From contig NW_003140815.1 in NCBI RefSeq assembly GCF_000003605.2, forward strand, positions 881,168 through 901,805: a DNA stretch of 20,638 bases. The letters run 5' to 3'. Position numbers and translations under genes: made by a program. This DNA is from Saccoglossus kowalevskii. Its lineage: Eukaryota; Hemichordata; Enteropneusta; Harrimaniidae. The notes beneath the pieces were generated by a model, which was given only the letters and a program-made list of their open reading frames with translations, was not told the origin of the DNA and did no database searches. Shown here in pieces: positions 1-10,334 of this stretch; the first letter of the stretch is position 1; the number at the start of each line of letters is the position of its first letter.

Positions 1-1077
1 TTGCCATATGAATACTCTGTAATTGTAGCGTTTTACAATATGCATAAAGCTGGTGAGATAATATGCCTTTAACACTGGGTAGTGTGACTCTGCACGTACT
101 GTTGCACCAACTGTGTATAATCCAAAGTAACAGACATCCGTACACCAACTGGTGTATTCATACTATTTATAAAATAATATATATACTTTACATTATTGAA
201 TATTTGTTCTTTATTTCATTTTAAAAATAGAATATTTACATTATTTTACAGATTATAGTACAATTGTGGCAGATGGGCTATATTTTTTTTATACAATTTC
301 AAAAAATTAAATTTAATATTTTACATAATTTTTTCCCCGTTTTCTCACACACTAGTAACTTACATAAATATAATGTTATTTTAGGGGTGCGTTAATGCAT
401 AAGGGCATGTCAATTTAACACATAATTTTGTGATACTGGAGAAATGAATCTCCATACACACAGTAATTTGAAAATAAATTGACTGAACCTGGCTTAATAT
501 GACAATGGTGACACCTTGTCCTGGTAAACAGCATTGCCATGAACTGATAAAAACGCACAGAAAGCACCACGAATCTGGTCAAATTTAAAATACAACACCT
601 CAGGTGTTATCTAAATCAACTTTCTAATTAATTTCTTAAAACTGTTGAGTTGAAGCAGATAAAACTAGTTTCTCTGAACATTCTGTATTCTCCAACACTG
701 CACAGACAACTGTTTTCAATGCAAAAACACAGAAATCTAAAAAAGTTAAATCAGATCATGCTAGAACCTAAACCCCATATGTATTTATTTGTGATATAGT
801 TCTTGAAGTATATAGAGAAACCTATTTTTCTTTAAGCTAGCAAGCAATTTTAGCTACATTGTAGTTTTGCTAATTTGCAAAGCAGCTAATTCACCTAAAA
901 AGTCTAAAATTACAGTATTTTGATGTTGATGTTGCTTATACACATATTGAGGAAAATTCTCATAATCTGACATGCATTTACACTTAAGCATGTGTCAAAA
1001 AACGGCTATTTTTAACCAATTCAAAAATTTTAACTGTTCGAGCAGCAAAGTATTATGTTTGTCACAAAAATAAATCT

Positions 1078-1189
1078 GCCTAATTTTGTCCATACATATA
1101 TTTTTGAAAAAATTTGGTCAAAAATTAACAAAGAAATTAAAGAAATACTCATAAAAATGCTGCGTACCAATATTTAAACAATTTGTCAT
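1078..1189 (+). repeat. Dispersed repeat, family B, copy 1
   Basis: An AT-rich segment starting with CTAATTTTGTCCATA and ending near CAATTTGTCAT. A similar, diverged segment in the same orientation lies at 14097-14198 (PPIL2 intron 5), and an inverted piece at 6611-6665 shares the near-identical core TTGTTAATTTTGGACCAAAT. Coding potential is absent. It is probably an old, non-autonomous transposable element; the class cannot be told from these fragments. Confidence 0.4.
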
Positions 1190-1375
1190 GATTTGGAATA
1201 TTTTGTTAACTCTTTTTCATCCAAATTATCTGTAAATTTTACTCCAATATGGTAGACCTGGTCCTTGGTTACGCATCTTAACATAATCAAATTTAATGAG
1301 AAAACAATCACAGCAAATAAATTAATAGGCAGTGTTAATTTGTTTTATCCAAAAGTGTTGACAAATACTAAACAA

Positions 1376-1553
1376 GCAGCCTCTTGGCTGAGATAGCTGT
1401 TAGCAAAGCACATTCCAAATAAAGAATTGAAAATATTATCACAAACTAAACAAATCTGAGAGGTCCACCTGTAGTACCTTTACTGGTATGTATAATATCA
1501 AATCAAACAGACTTGTGTTTTTTAACAAGAAGTCAAAAATATCACTTTTTACC
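1376..1553 (+). repeat. Dispersed repeat, family A, copy 1
   Basis: Starts near GCAGCCTCTTGGCTGAGATA and ends at ATATCACTTTTTACC. The same order of blocks (GAGATAGCTGTTAGCAA, ACAAATCTGAGAGGT, AAGAAGTCAAAAATATCAC) recurs in inverted orientation at 12267-12447, and a partial direct copy follows at 1583-1703. The high block conservation with small indels suggests a mobile or amplified sequence of about 180 bp. No open frame, no clear terminal inverted repeats and no target duplication were seen. Confidence 0.6.
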
Positions 1554-1582
1554 TAAAATGACAAATATATTCATCAAAATTA

Positions 1583-1703
1583 GAAAATTGAAGATATCAT
1601 CACAAAATGAACAAATCTAAGAGGTCTACCCAAGGTACACATACACCAAGTATCAAAGCAAGCAGGCTTGTAGTTTTCAAGAAGAAGTCGAAAAAGTAAA
1701 AAG
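1583..1703 (+). repeat. Dispersed repeat, family A, partial copy 2
   Basis: A direct partial copy of the element at 1376-1553. It shares AAATTGAAGATATCATCACA, AACAAATCTAAGAGGTCTAC and the AAGAAGTCGAAAAAGT end, but lacks the GCAGCCTCTTGG head. Its middle (GGTCTACCCAAGGTAC) is closer to the inverted copy at 12267-12447 than to its neighbour. This argues for separate insertions rather than a simple local tandem duplication, though by-eye alignment leaves this open. Confidence 0.5.
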
Positions 1704-2719
1704 TATGATAAACTCCGCTCAACAAAGTCAACAGCTGAGCTAAAAAGAAAAAACTTAATATTTTTTTTTTCTGAGTCATGAAACAAGGTTTGAATGAATT
1801 TGTTTTGGCTATGTTGAAAATATTACACATTTTAAACAAAAAATTGCATTTAATAATTGCACAAATAGTACTGTAGATTTGAATAGCCATATCATTATAA
1901 CATAATATGCATAGTTATGTGTATTAAAAAAATAAAATTGTTGGCATAATATCACAACCCATCAAATAATATTTTCAGTTGTAAATATTCTGTATTTTGT
2001 CACCCTTATTTCCATCAGTTCTTTAAAACTGGACTGAACTATTTTAATTTAAAAAGCATCTTTCATAAAACCCTTGTCTGACTACAGCCATTGTATACAA
2101 ATTGAGATAGTTATTAACAACAATTTAAAACCAATAAATGAACATGCCTATGATGTAATCTTAAATTAAAACTGCACAACCTTGATTCAAAATGAGAAGC
2201 ATGGTCTCTTAGAAAATTGTCTAAAACAAAATCCATATTAAATATTTTTTAACCACTTTTTACACTAATTTACATATTTGTTTGTAACATCAAAATCATG
2301 TCAGTTTTGTAACCACACATGATATGAAGTTACTGCATGACATGTGGTAGAACCAGGCAGAACAAAATTAACAATATTATACAACAGCAGCAATTGTTCA
2401 ACAACAGACATCAATTTTTGGGTGGACTGTTAAAAAGCATGGGCAATGGCAGAAACATTATGCAAAATATTTTTTTCTTCACTTGGTTTTGTGCTAATTT
2501 TTTGTTTTAGAAGTTGCTGTAAGGTTTTTATTTCTTTTGTGTGTTACATATTTTCCTGTAGGATTATTTTCTTTTCTGTGCACATTTTTTTTTTCAATTC
2601 TGCCACCACTCCTTTGATTTTTCAATGGTCCACCCCTTACATACAGGTATACCATGGATTAGTATTATATTAAATATTTCATGGCGCTGAAAGTTAAGTA
2701 GTTTTCTTTTCATTATTGC

Positions 2720-2738
2720 AATATATATATATATATAT
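2720..2738. repeat. AT dinucleotide microsatellite
   Basis: About nine AT units in a row in otherwise featureless AT-rich DNA. Likely length-polymorphic; no gene is near. Confidence 0.8.
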
Positions 2739-3558
2739 GCCTTTAGAAAAGTTTGATTTGCAAGGATAATTGTGTGCTCATATAGAGCAATTCTGTGCGT
2801 GGTTATCTAGCAACTAGAGAAGTCACAACTAGTCTACCAATATTAACATTATTCAAACTACTGACATGAATTAAGGAAGTCAAACCGAAAAAAACAATTC
2901 TGGAAGTTAAAGCAACACTGTTGTGACATTATTCTGTTATATCATCATGCTTCTGTTCAAAACATAAATATTGCTCACAATAAATCATGTCAAAATGTGG
3001 AAGCTCCTATTGTTAAATCTATCAGTGTTAGTTTTATAACATTCTGACAAGATGTATTCATTAAGGAAGATGATGTATTTGAAAAAAAACAGAAGTTAAA
3101 TTTAGACTTTACTTTCATTGGTTTATAGATACAAGCATTGAACTTTCATACCCATATATGGTGATACATTATGAAGTTGCAGAATCTGTGATTTCTTGTT
3201 TATATTTATATTTATAGGAGCAATAATGATCTGTTCTATTAGGCCAGAAAGTACCGTGGTTGATTGTGATTATAATATTTAGTAATTAGTCAACATGCAT
3301 GGAAGCATACAATGGAATAGAACTTGGCCCACCGTTTACTATTTATAGTAATTTTTTTATTTTAGCCATGAATATTTTTTTAGACAATCTAACTTATTAT
3401 TCATGAATTACTAATTTACATTTTCAACTGAATTCTTAATTCCTCAGACAGCATTGTCACTGAATTTCAAAATAAAATGTCAAAAATAGTATGGCAACTG
3501 CTGACCTCTGGCAATTAGCGGTACAGACCAGCTAACCAATTCCAATCTCACTAATTCG

Positions 3559-3722
3559 CATTTAAAGCGGGAGGGTCCTCACCTGCGCGAGAATTGAGTC
3601 CCAAGCGACGATAACAACACATGCTAAAAATGCAAAGGCTCATGGGTGGACCATTGTTTGTAAACAATGACACGCCATGACCATCTGACGTATGCGCAGG
3701 TGAAGACTCCCTGCTTTAAATG
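3559..3722. mobile_element. Short inverted-repeat element (MITE-like), copy 1
   Basis: A 164-bp segment whose two ends are inverted repeats: the left end begins CATTTAAAGCGGGAGGGTCC and the right end, read in reverse complement, begins CATTTAAAGCAGGGAGTCTT; both arms continue into CACCTGCGC. The arms are about 30 bp with a one-base indel. A second copy lies at about 13371-13534. There is no open reading frame, so it would be non-autonomous. The centre contains the near-palindrome ATTGTTTGTAAACAAT. No unambiguous target-site duplication was seen. It sits just beyond the 3' end of the minus-strand membrane-protein gene. Confidence 0.7.
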
Positions 3723-3726
3723 TCTT

Positions 3727-3732
3727 TTTATT
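3727..3732 (-). promoter_or_regulatory. Candidate polyadenylation signal AATAAA
   Basis: TTTATT on the plus strand reads AATAAA on the minus strand, about 150 nt after the stop codon of the minus-strand membrane-protein gene and only a few bases before the inverted-repeat element. It is the first canonical signal I find after the stop. In AT-rich DNA such hexamers arise by chance, so this is a weak call without transcript ends. Confidence 0.35.
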
Positions 3733-3806
3733 ATGTGCAACCTTTATCACATGTTACCAGAGTGGCCTGCCTTTATATCTTATCTATATTTTACCAAATT
3801 TACTAA

Positions 3807-3864
3807 TATCTGTGACATATCACATATCTGTGACATATCACATATCTGTGACATCACATATCTG
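3807..3864. repeat. 18-bp tandem repeat with internal dyad
   Basis: About three tandem units of TATCTGTGACATATCACA (3807-3824, 3825-3842, then a 16-bp unit missing AT), followed by a partial unit. Each unit contains TGTGA-CATA-TCACA, an inverted repeat with perfect 5-bp arms and a 4-base centre. On the minus strand the array begins 18 bases after the stop codon of the membrane-protein gene, so it would lie in its 3' untranslated region and could form short hairpins in the RNA. A function is not known. Confidence 0.75.
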
Positions 3865-3882
3865 CAAATATATTAAAGTTGA

Positions 3883-4001
3883 TCAGATAACATCATCTTC
3901 ATCGGTTGAATCCTCCTCAGCAATTCTGGTCAAATTGTTGTCCATACAATTAGCATAATGACCATTGTTGAAAGATCTTGAAGACTTCTTTCGAAGAAGA
4001 G
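3883..4001 (-). CDS. Membrane-protein gene, exon 3 (cytoplasmic tail and stop)
   Basis: The acceptor TTTATTTCTCTCAG ends at 4002, and the exon enters in the phase left by exon 2 (G plus CT gives Ala406). It encodes 38 further residues before TGA: a basic-serine start (LLRKKSSRS), a middle with NGHYANCMDNN, then EEDSTDEDDVI. The serine/threonine within acidic residues resembles casein kinase 2 sites. The last residues fit a class III PDZ ligand pattern (acidic residue at -2, hydrophobic end), which is only a pattern match. It is too short to stand out as an open frame, but the phase fit and tail-like composition support it. Confidence 0.72.
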
Positions 4002-7000
4002 CTGAGAGAAATAAAAAACAAAAAACAACATCAGTTCATTGAAATACGTGCTCATTGGTGGGGGGTCGGTGGGCATTACCTCAAAGTAGTTGTTTACAAG
4101 TCGAGGAAGCCAATTACCGGTACAGACTCATTAAAAAACACTCCATATAACCGACCATTTTCTGTTTACTGCGAGATCCTATGTTATGCGTGCAATCAAA
4201 CATAAAATCAGGACAATTAAAGGTTATGATGTTGTAGTGATGTCTAAACATTACAGGGGAACACAAAAGTATTTTGGGGGTATGATCAAATGATGTACTA
4301 CTATACACCTATGACGATGATGAAGCAAAGACATTAGAAAGAGATTTCTATTGTCTTTGGATGAAGTGAGGTTATTTCAATGCAATATTTCCCTCTAAAA
4401 GATCAGCATTCTTCCAATTTCTGTTAAGAAAGTTTTTTTTTTATTATATGATGATTTTAGATATCTAACTTGTTATGTTTATTTTAACACCTCTATAAGG
4501 TTGTAATAAAGAATTATCTTATCTTATCTTAATGCATACACATTTGACAGAAAAAATAATACCTGCAACACTGAGTGAGTCTCTCTTGTCAGCTTTCTGC
4601 CAACGTTTCAGTTTACCATGTCTCTTCTTCCACAGTCCTGTATACAATACAGCACCAGTCAGCAACAAGAGAAGGAATGTCAGACTTCCCAATGCCCACA
4701 CTGCATCTTTATTTCTGCCAAGCGGTACACTTATCTCCATACACTGGACACCACTGCAGAGCTCATCAACAGACGATACTGTATCCACTGAAACAATTTC
4801 TGATTCGTTCTGTTTCTCCACAGTCTCAGATGATGGAACAACCTTCACTGCTCCTGTTGGTGATTTTTGTTCTAATTTAGTCTTTGTTGCAGTGATAACT
4901 TTTTCTTTTGTTACTAGTTTTGTCGGTGGTGGTGGTGGTTTCGTAGCGATTTTTGGTTTAGTGATGACCTTTGCTTGTTTTGATGGTTTGACTGTGACAA
5001 TGTGTGGCACAGCAGTTAATTTATCCTGTGCTCCCTTTGTTACATCAAAATTTTTTGCTGCTGTAGTAGGTTTGGCAGGTGGGATGTTTAATTTTGTGAT
5101 CTTTGCTTGTGTCGTCGGTTTGACTGTGATGACCTTTGGATTTGTGACGAGTTTTACTGCAGTTGCTGGCTTGATTGCTGGGATATCTGCTTTGGTGGTG
5201 ACTTTTGCTTTTGTTGTTGTTGTTTCACCATTTTGTTCAATTATTTCAATTTCACCTTTCTCAGTAGTGGTTTTTGCTGCATTGTTTTCTTCCTCATCAC
5301 TCACAGCAACGTTTGCATCATCAGTTAAACCTTCTTCATTGTTAACTTCTCTTTTTGCAACTGATAATATTTTACTTTCTTCCTCATTTTGGGAGGTTCT
5401 AACACCAAATTTCTTTCCTTTCTTATTTTCCTCATCATCAGTCAGCTGTGCTATAAAACGTCTAAGTGATTGCACATCATTTTTTAACTGACTACTTGAT
5501 TCTTTATATTGCATAGATTGATAATCCTGAATATTGGCAGCGAATTCTCTCAGGGAATATTGATAGTTATCATCTTTTTTGCTGATGACATCTGGCACCT
5601 AAGAAAGAGAAGATCATAAATTGCAGTTAGAAAAAATTCAGATACAAATGATGAATAATTACAAAAAATTACAAGACAGTTAAAGTATGTACCATCTACT
5701 GTAAAGTCTATGGTTAAAGTTATAGTTATAGTTAATAATGTTTTTCCTAATAGATTTTTTAATGTTTGTTTTTGTCTAATCAGTGAATAAACTATGCATG
5801 TTGACCAAATTTGGTTTTCAGCATAAAAATGAGCTATTTTATACTAATTTGTAAATATTTACAGGGTACAATGGTCTACACACATGAGCTGGATATTACT
5901 GCAGTGTTGACTTGTCTTTATTGCACACTACCGGTACATGTATGTGCAGTGCGTCCTTTAAGCTGATATGATACCCCAGTGATGCAGCTGTGCTAGTCGT
6001 ACACTGACATAGCGTTCTTTGAAAACTTCTTCAGGAAATTTATAATATGGTAAAAAAAAATTCACATTTTATAAACAAAATAAGGCCGATCTTCCTAGCA
6101 GTCAACAAGATTTACTTGATTTAGGGGGATTCTATTATGACTTAGTATTCCTACAAAATCACTGATGGCATCATCCGCATGTATGGTGCAAATTGTAAAA
6201 ACCTATTTTTTCTTATCTACCCGGTACCTCAGTTTTTTCTAAGATTAAAACATTATCACAAAAGTAAACAAGAGTGACATGTTAGATCGAAAGAAATAAC
6301 CGCACTGTCAGTCTGTTTACTAGTTGTCTGAGGAGAGACTGAAATAACAGCGAGTACCGGTACCAAAATAAACTGATCAGAAAAAAACACCCTCTTGCTA
6401 CATGTACATGTACAATTTTTAGGATGATTTTGAAAATAAAAACTTGCATATCTATATTAAATGTTGATTGTTGGTTTGTAGACTTCAAGCAGATTACATT
6501 AAATTGTTCTATGATTCTACGTGTTCAAGCATGTGTAAAATTAAATCCCCAAAAAACTTAAAAATACCACCATTTTTAATGCAATATTTTTCAGACTACT
6601 AAAATTGCTGATACACATTTTTTCACATATTTTTTCTACAGTTATTTGTTAATTTTGGACCAAATGATGGTAGATGGTATCCTCATTGGCTATGGTCAAC
6701 AGAAAACCTAGTTAAGGAGCTATTAAATATTTAAAATTAATGGTTACATATTTGGTACACGCCCAATACATGTATTAAAACATACTGTAAACTGATTTTA
6801 CTGCTAGAAATTTTAGTGATATCATTTGTGATATCGCAATTTCTGCTGTTTAGATTTGGAAAATTTTAAAGCAGTTTATAGTTTATACGCATGACATGAG
6901 GTGTAAAGATGTGAACAAATATGTTAATGCAATGTATAATACAATGTGTGTGAGATAAAATAGACAGATACAATGTACTAGCTGGTCAATTAACATGAAC

Positions 7001-9709
7001 CTTACCCTAACCCCACCTACATGTACCAATTTTTTTTGTAACATTGCACTCACATCTAAAAAAAAATACTGTAGCATGAGTAATACACTTCTGATAAGAG
7101 AAATTTTGTTTGATTACCAGTATTCCATGTACCTGACTTGCATATTCAAAGAAAATTTTTCTCTACATTGTATTTTGATTGATTTTTCTATTCTAAATGG
7201 CCAACTGAGTAGGACTTATGGAGGCCGAAAGAAGAATGTCTGACATTTACTGAGAAATAATTGAATTTAACTTTTATGCTTAAAAAATACTAACCTTTTC
7301 ACCACCAGTTCCCATTTCTCATCACAAAATAGTCCTGTTTATTCTCTGCAGTTTTTTCAGAAGATTGGGACATTTTTTGTGGAATTTTTTGAGTAAAAAC
7401 TGAAAATTGACTCAAATTTTGTCTGTTGGCTCCAAAAAAGTTCATTTCCAAAGACGAGAAAGTCTGGTGGTGAATAGATCAAAAAAGCCTCACATATATA
7501 TTTACCACTTTGTAAGTATTGTGATTTATTTCTCTGAACTGCTCATCATAAAAAGTTTAAAATATTCAATTGGTAGTAATTTTGTGCATTAAACAGACAT
7601 GCCATATTTGATCACATTACAGAATCTTTAAATTGCAGACATTACAAAAATATGTCAACAGTTTCAAATCAATTTAAAGAAAAAATATACAAATATTTTG
7701 AAATGATTTCATTTATTGTTTTCATTACTGAAGAAAAAGAAAATTAAAAAAAAAACAATATGAATTAATTACTTCATTTTTTCCATCATGATTTGCACAC
7801 AATAAATGTCAATGCAATCTGTCAATTTTTTGTCACTTTACGAGGTGGCCATCCATAATGTCAAGTGAATGTATTATAGTGCCGGCTGTTGCCATGTTAG
7901 GAAGCAGATGAGCATTGGTTGACGATGTTACAAAATACATCCACTCACCATTCAGGAGTTGTATACATTATTACATGTTGAATAACTGGTAGAGACAATA
8001 CATGTAATGTATGTTCCTGTCTATTTAATATATTTATTTTACAACATGTTACATCGAGAAAACATGCATTTTAGATACATGACAAAAAAATGTTGCTGGT
8101 GCACTAATCCTGGATTTAAATATTAAATAAATATGAATAACGTCCATTCATAGCAACTAATCTACCTTTAATACTACAAATGTCATCCCACCCATGGCAG
8201 AACTAGATACTATGAAAAATTAACATATTTGGAAATATTTATGGCATGAAAAACGACATTCAGTGTTTTGTATGTAATATATTTTAACTGATTACTGAAG
8301 AGTTTCATACATGACATAAAGACTACTGGGTAGTTGTATTTACAATGGATTCTATATTTGTTATAAATATTTGTCACTATTTGTCACCTAAATATTTTTT
8401 TTTTCAATTATATTTTGAAAATTTTGATCAACCCTGTAAGCCAATGTTAATTTATGACTATCATTTCCAAAAAATGTTGGTGGTGGTGGTTTAGTAGCGA
8501 TTTTTGGTTTAGTGATGACCTTTGCTTGTTTTGATGGTTTGACTGTGACAATGTGTGGCGCAGCAGTTAATTTATCCTGTGCTCCCTTTGTTACATCAAC
8601 ATTAGTGATGACCTTTGCTTGTTTTGATGGTTTGACTGTGACAATATAGAATCGGTGTTAAAATCATTCAAAACGGTTAACAGGAAAATAAAGTTAGGAA
8701 AGGCGAGTGAAAATACTGTACACAATTTATCAATTTGTTGTCATCAGTAATGAAATTTAAATAAAATGCAACAATCTAAAAATGGTATTATATTCTTCTG
8801 TGTTGTTTTGACTGATCAAAATAAATAAATAAATAAATAAAGTTATTGATAGTTTACTATTTAATGAAAAAGTACAAACTGAGGACAAATTTTTATTAAA
8901 TTAATATTAATTCTTTTTCTCTATCACACAATATGTTTAATTAAATATAGCACGCGATGTGGTGCCGTGACCACCGCCCTTTAAATAAATGGTATAAATC
9001 CTGATTGAACAAATAGCAAAGAGCAAACTTTGTACCTACCTATCATTACAGTTTAGAAACAAACACGCAGAGATAACATGTGAAAATGGGCTAAAGTTCA
9101 AAAATGTGTGTTGAATCACGGAGCTTGGAGCTGAGCCCCATGGCTGAATGAAAATAACAGACAAATAGAAAAATTAATTTACTATTAATAATTATTTATG
9201 TACATAAACAACATTATTGGGACTTTTGTAAGTATTGTCATTGTCAAGTTTAATTGGTCTGTATGATTTTTATCTTGTCCTCAAAATATTAATGTTAATA
9301 AACATATTAAAAGTTTGATTGAATTATTGATGGTCGGAAACAAAAATGAATTATATACATATATTGCAAAATAAGTATTACTAAAGTCGTGTTCAAAAAG
9401 TTTTTAGCAGCGCATACATTCCATGATCACAATGTTGAATTTTCAAAGTTCGTGTCAGTATTATATATATATATATAGATTTTTTTTTTTTTAGCTTCAG
9501 AGCAGTTATTTGGGCAAGTGTCAACATACCTCGATCGTCCTCTTTTTCCGACTTTTAAATATACTCCATAGACGCTCGTCTTTCTGTTCGAGTGGTCTGT
9601 TGTACTTTTTTAATCGAAGTGGGTTACCCTGAATTTCTGAGTAAAACACGTTCCAGATAACGAAAAATGACAGCAACGTAAACGGAAGACTTCTCCAGCG
9701 ACAACCCAT
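3883..9709 (-). CDS. Uncharacterised single-pass type I membrane protein, three exons (gene span)
   Basis: I reconstruct this gene from splice sites and reading phase: exon 1 at 9530-9709, exon 2 at 4563-5598, exon 3 at 3883-4001, giving 444 residues. The start ATG at 9709 has a good context (AAG before, G after). In order: signal peptide (about 1-28), a basic propeptide ending in R54-K-K-R57 (furin-type), a polar acidic stretch, a Lys/Thr/Pro/Val-rich low-complexity stalk (about 180-320) with repeated VKP-TQAK-like units and a five-proline run, two cysteines (C341, C346) just outside the membrane, one membrane helix (359-382), a basic WKKRHGKLKRW segment, and a tail ending in an acidic patch and DDVI. 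I do not recognise the family, and no function should be assumed. It is head-to-head with PPIL2. The exon chain is inferred from GT-AG sites and matching phases, without transcripts. Confidence 0.75.
4002..4562 (-). other. Intron 2 of the membrane-protein gene
   Basis: A 561-bp intron with donor GTATTATT at 4562 and a pyrimidine-rich acceptor ending at 4002. Reading straight through the donor gives 14 extra residues and a stop at about 4519, so intron retention would replace the acidic tail with a short hydrophobic end. It contains what looks like the 3' end of a retroelement (ATCTT repeat tail at about 4502-4530), inserted some 30 bp from the donor site. Confidence 0.65.
4470..4530 (+). mobile_element. 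Probable 3' end of a non-LTR retroelement or SINE
   Basis: The plus strand reads GGTTGTAATAAAGAATTATC followed by a short ATCTT repeat. An AATAAAGAATTATCTTATCTT tail is a form often seen at the 3' ends of non-LTR retroelements and SINEs in invertebrate genomes (general knowledge). The 5' limit cannot be placed; it may extend back past 4250. No reverse-transcriptase frame is present, so this is at most a 5'-truncated copy. Confidence 0.45.
4563..5598 (-). CDS. Membrane-protein gene, exon 2 (stalk and membrane helix)
   Basis: The acceptor TCTTTCTTAG precedes GTGCCAGATG at 5598, and the donor is GCAG|GTATTATT at 4563/4562. The exon is 1036 nt, phase 0 in and phase 1 out, coding residues 61-405 plus one base. 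It begins VPDVISKKDD. The first codon GTG is an internal Val, not a start. It carries a charged, possibly helical stretch (LREFAANIQDYQSMQY), an acidic region (DDEENKKG, DEEENN), then a long low-complexity region dominated by Lys, Thr, Val, Ala and Pro with repeated VKP-KQAK-VIT units, and the membrane helix (AVWALGSLTFLLLLLTGAVL). The Thr-rich stalk would be a plausible site of O-glycosylation. Part of this exon (4927-5050) is copied in the upstream intron at 8478-8601. Confidence 0.85.
4927..5050 (-). repeat. Exon-2 segment duplicated in the upstream intron
   Basis: This 124-bp coding segment (on the minus strand, GAQDKLTAVPHIVTVKPSKQ onward to the five-proline run) matches 8478-8601 with three mismatches that I can count, in the same orientation and 3551 bp away. 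One mismatch changes Val to Ala (AVPH to AAPH). See the entry at 8478-8645. Confidence 0.9.
6611..6665 (-). repeat. Dispersed repeat, family B, inverted fragment
   Basis: The block TTGTTAATTTTGGACCAAAT is the reverse complement, with one mismatch, of a block in the copy at 1078-1189; flanking A/T-rich sequence aligns loosely. It is short and diverged, so the boundaries are approximate. Confidence 0.35.
6806..6844. repeat. Small inverted repeat with GATATC arms
   Basis: AGAAATT-TTA-GTGATATC faces GATATC-GC-AATTTCT across a short centre, giving an imperfect hairpin of about 39 bp in intron 1. It might be the end or relic of an inverted-repeat element; no second copy was found in the window. 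Confidence 0.35.
8478..8645 (-). pseudogene. Partial exon-2 copy inside intron 1, with a 93-bp internal duplication
   Basis: 8478-8601 copies exon-2 bases 4927-5050 with three mismatches. At 8602 the copy does not continue as the exon does; it repeats 44 bp already seen at 8509-8552 (again at 8602-8645), a spacing of exactly 93 bp or 31 codons. On the minus strand the whole block stays open and in frame: VTVKPSKQAKVIT, then NVDVTKGAQDKLTAAPHIV, then VTVKPSKQAKVIT and the proline run. No usable splice pair is evident. The only AG on the upstream side (GTCACAG) would enter in the wrong phase after exon 1, and no strong GT follows the proline run. I therefore call it an unexpressed recent duplicate; an assembly or haplotype effect is possible. 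Confidence 0.75.
8818..8841. repeat. AAAT microsatellite
   Basis: About six AAAT units in intron 1 of the minus-strand gene. It is close to the exon-2 copy but shows no sign of being part of that duplication. Confidence 0.8.
9461..9492. repeat. TA microsatellite followed by a T run
   Basis: TA units at 9461-9477, then thirteen T from 9480 to 9492. On the minus strand this is an A-run then TA repeats starting about 37 bases inside intron 1, next to its donor site. Confidence 0.75.
9530..9709 (-). CDS. Membrane-protein gene, exon 1 (signal peptide and propeptide)
   Basis: Sixty codons from ATG at 9709 to GAG|GTATGT. The hydrophobic run FTLLSFFVIWNVFY after two arginines is a typical signal peptide, with cleavage likely near residue 25-28. 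The following segment is basic (LRLKKYNRPLEQKDE) and ends in SRKKR-TIE, matching the R-X-K/R-R pattern of furin-type convertases with the cut after Arg57. The exon ends exactly between codons, and exon 2 starts at phase 0, which supports joining them. The frame stays open upstream to about 9736, but no ATG precedes 9709 in it. Confidence 0.8.
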
Positions 9710-10302
9710 CTTCCTGTTGTTATTTCCTAATTGCACGTAAAACTGTATTGAAACATTTTCACGGTCGCATATTCGTCCTCAAATAAAATATTAAATGTTT
9801 CGATATATTTATATAATGTCACTTCACATATAACATATAAATGCAATTTTGTGCATTTCAAGATTTTAATTTGTTTAAAAATTGTATTTATGGACATTTT
9901 GTGAAATTATTACTAAACAAGTACGCCAGTACGCCAATGAAAACACTTTACAACGAAGTCACAAGCTACGAATGACACAATAAAGGAGTATACATTATAT
10001 GATAGGGGTGTGAGATGTATCATTATTAATATATAGTATGAAACACACTAAAATTTATGTAAATTATGTCGTATGTTTATTTTGTTTTCTAATAAATTAC
10101 ATAATAAAGAATATGGTTTAATTTCCATATTTAATTTTTGACACTGAAACAAAACTGTATGTTTTCATAATTCTTGCGTTACCCTCTGCTAAGAATCAAT
10201 CGTCCCATCAGCACTTCCTGTTCGTGAAGCGTACGATTCAACTTACCGTGGAAGTTTGTTTTGTTCCTAATTTTAACGTAACGTAAACACACGTGAGCTA
10301 CC
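9710..10302. promoter_or_regulatory. Divergent promoter region between the membrane-protein gene and PPIL2
   Basis: The two start codons face away from each other with 593 bp between them, so both 5' untranslated regions and promoters must lie here unless an upstream non-coding exon exists. The half near PPIL2 is richer in G+C and has CACTTCCTG (ETS-like) near 10210 and an E-box CACGTG at 10290-10295. A CCAAT lies near 9935. No convincing TATA box is placed at a start site. Motif calls are by eye. Confidence 0.5.
10290..10295. promoter_or_regulatory. E-box CACGTG just upstream of PPIL2 start
   Basis: A palindromic CACGTG lies 8 bases before the PPIL2 ATG, in ACACACGTGAGCTACC. This is the consensus for bHLH-zipper factors such as Myc/Max, USF or TFE. 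So close to the ATG it would probably sit in or at the edge of the 5' leader. Binding is unproven. Confidence 0.35.
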
Positions 10303-10334
10303 ATGGGGAAACGACAACACCAGAAGGACAAAAT
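10303..10334 (+). CDS. PPIL2: PPIL2 exon 1
   Basis: It codes MGKRQHQKDK plus two bases of Met11, which is split AT|G by the intron. The donor GTAACT makes an apparent stop if read through, so the exon is invisible to ORF searches. Confidence 0.9.

Larger units (their letters stand above)
1..3558. other. AT-rich region without a recognised gene
   Basis: No exon with convincing splice sites and protein-like content was found on either strand; open frames here are short and of low complexity. The stretch holds copies of two small dispersed repeat families (near 1078-1189, 1376-1553 and 1583-1703) and an AT dinucleotide run at 2720-2738. It lies downstream of the minus-strand membrane-protein gene, so part of it could be 3' untranslated or intergenic DNA. 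Distant, very short exons of an unknown gene cannot be excluded by eye. Confidence 0.6.
5599..9529 (-). other. Intron 1 of the membrane-protein gene
   Basis: A 3931-bp phase-0 intron between donor GAG|GTATGT (9530/9529) and acceptor CTTAG (ending 5599). It contains an inverted fragment of dispersed repeat family B (6611-6665), a small inverted repeat (6806-6844), a partial copy of exon 2 (8478-8645), an AAAT microsatellite (8818-8841) and a TA/T tract near the donor (9461-9492). Otherwise it is AT-rich and I see no further exon. Confidence 0.65.
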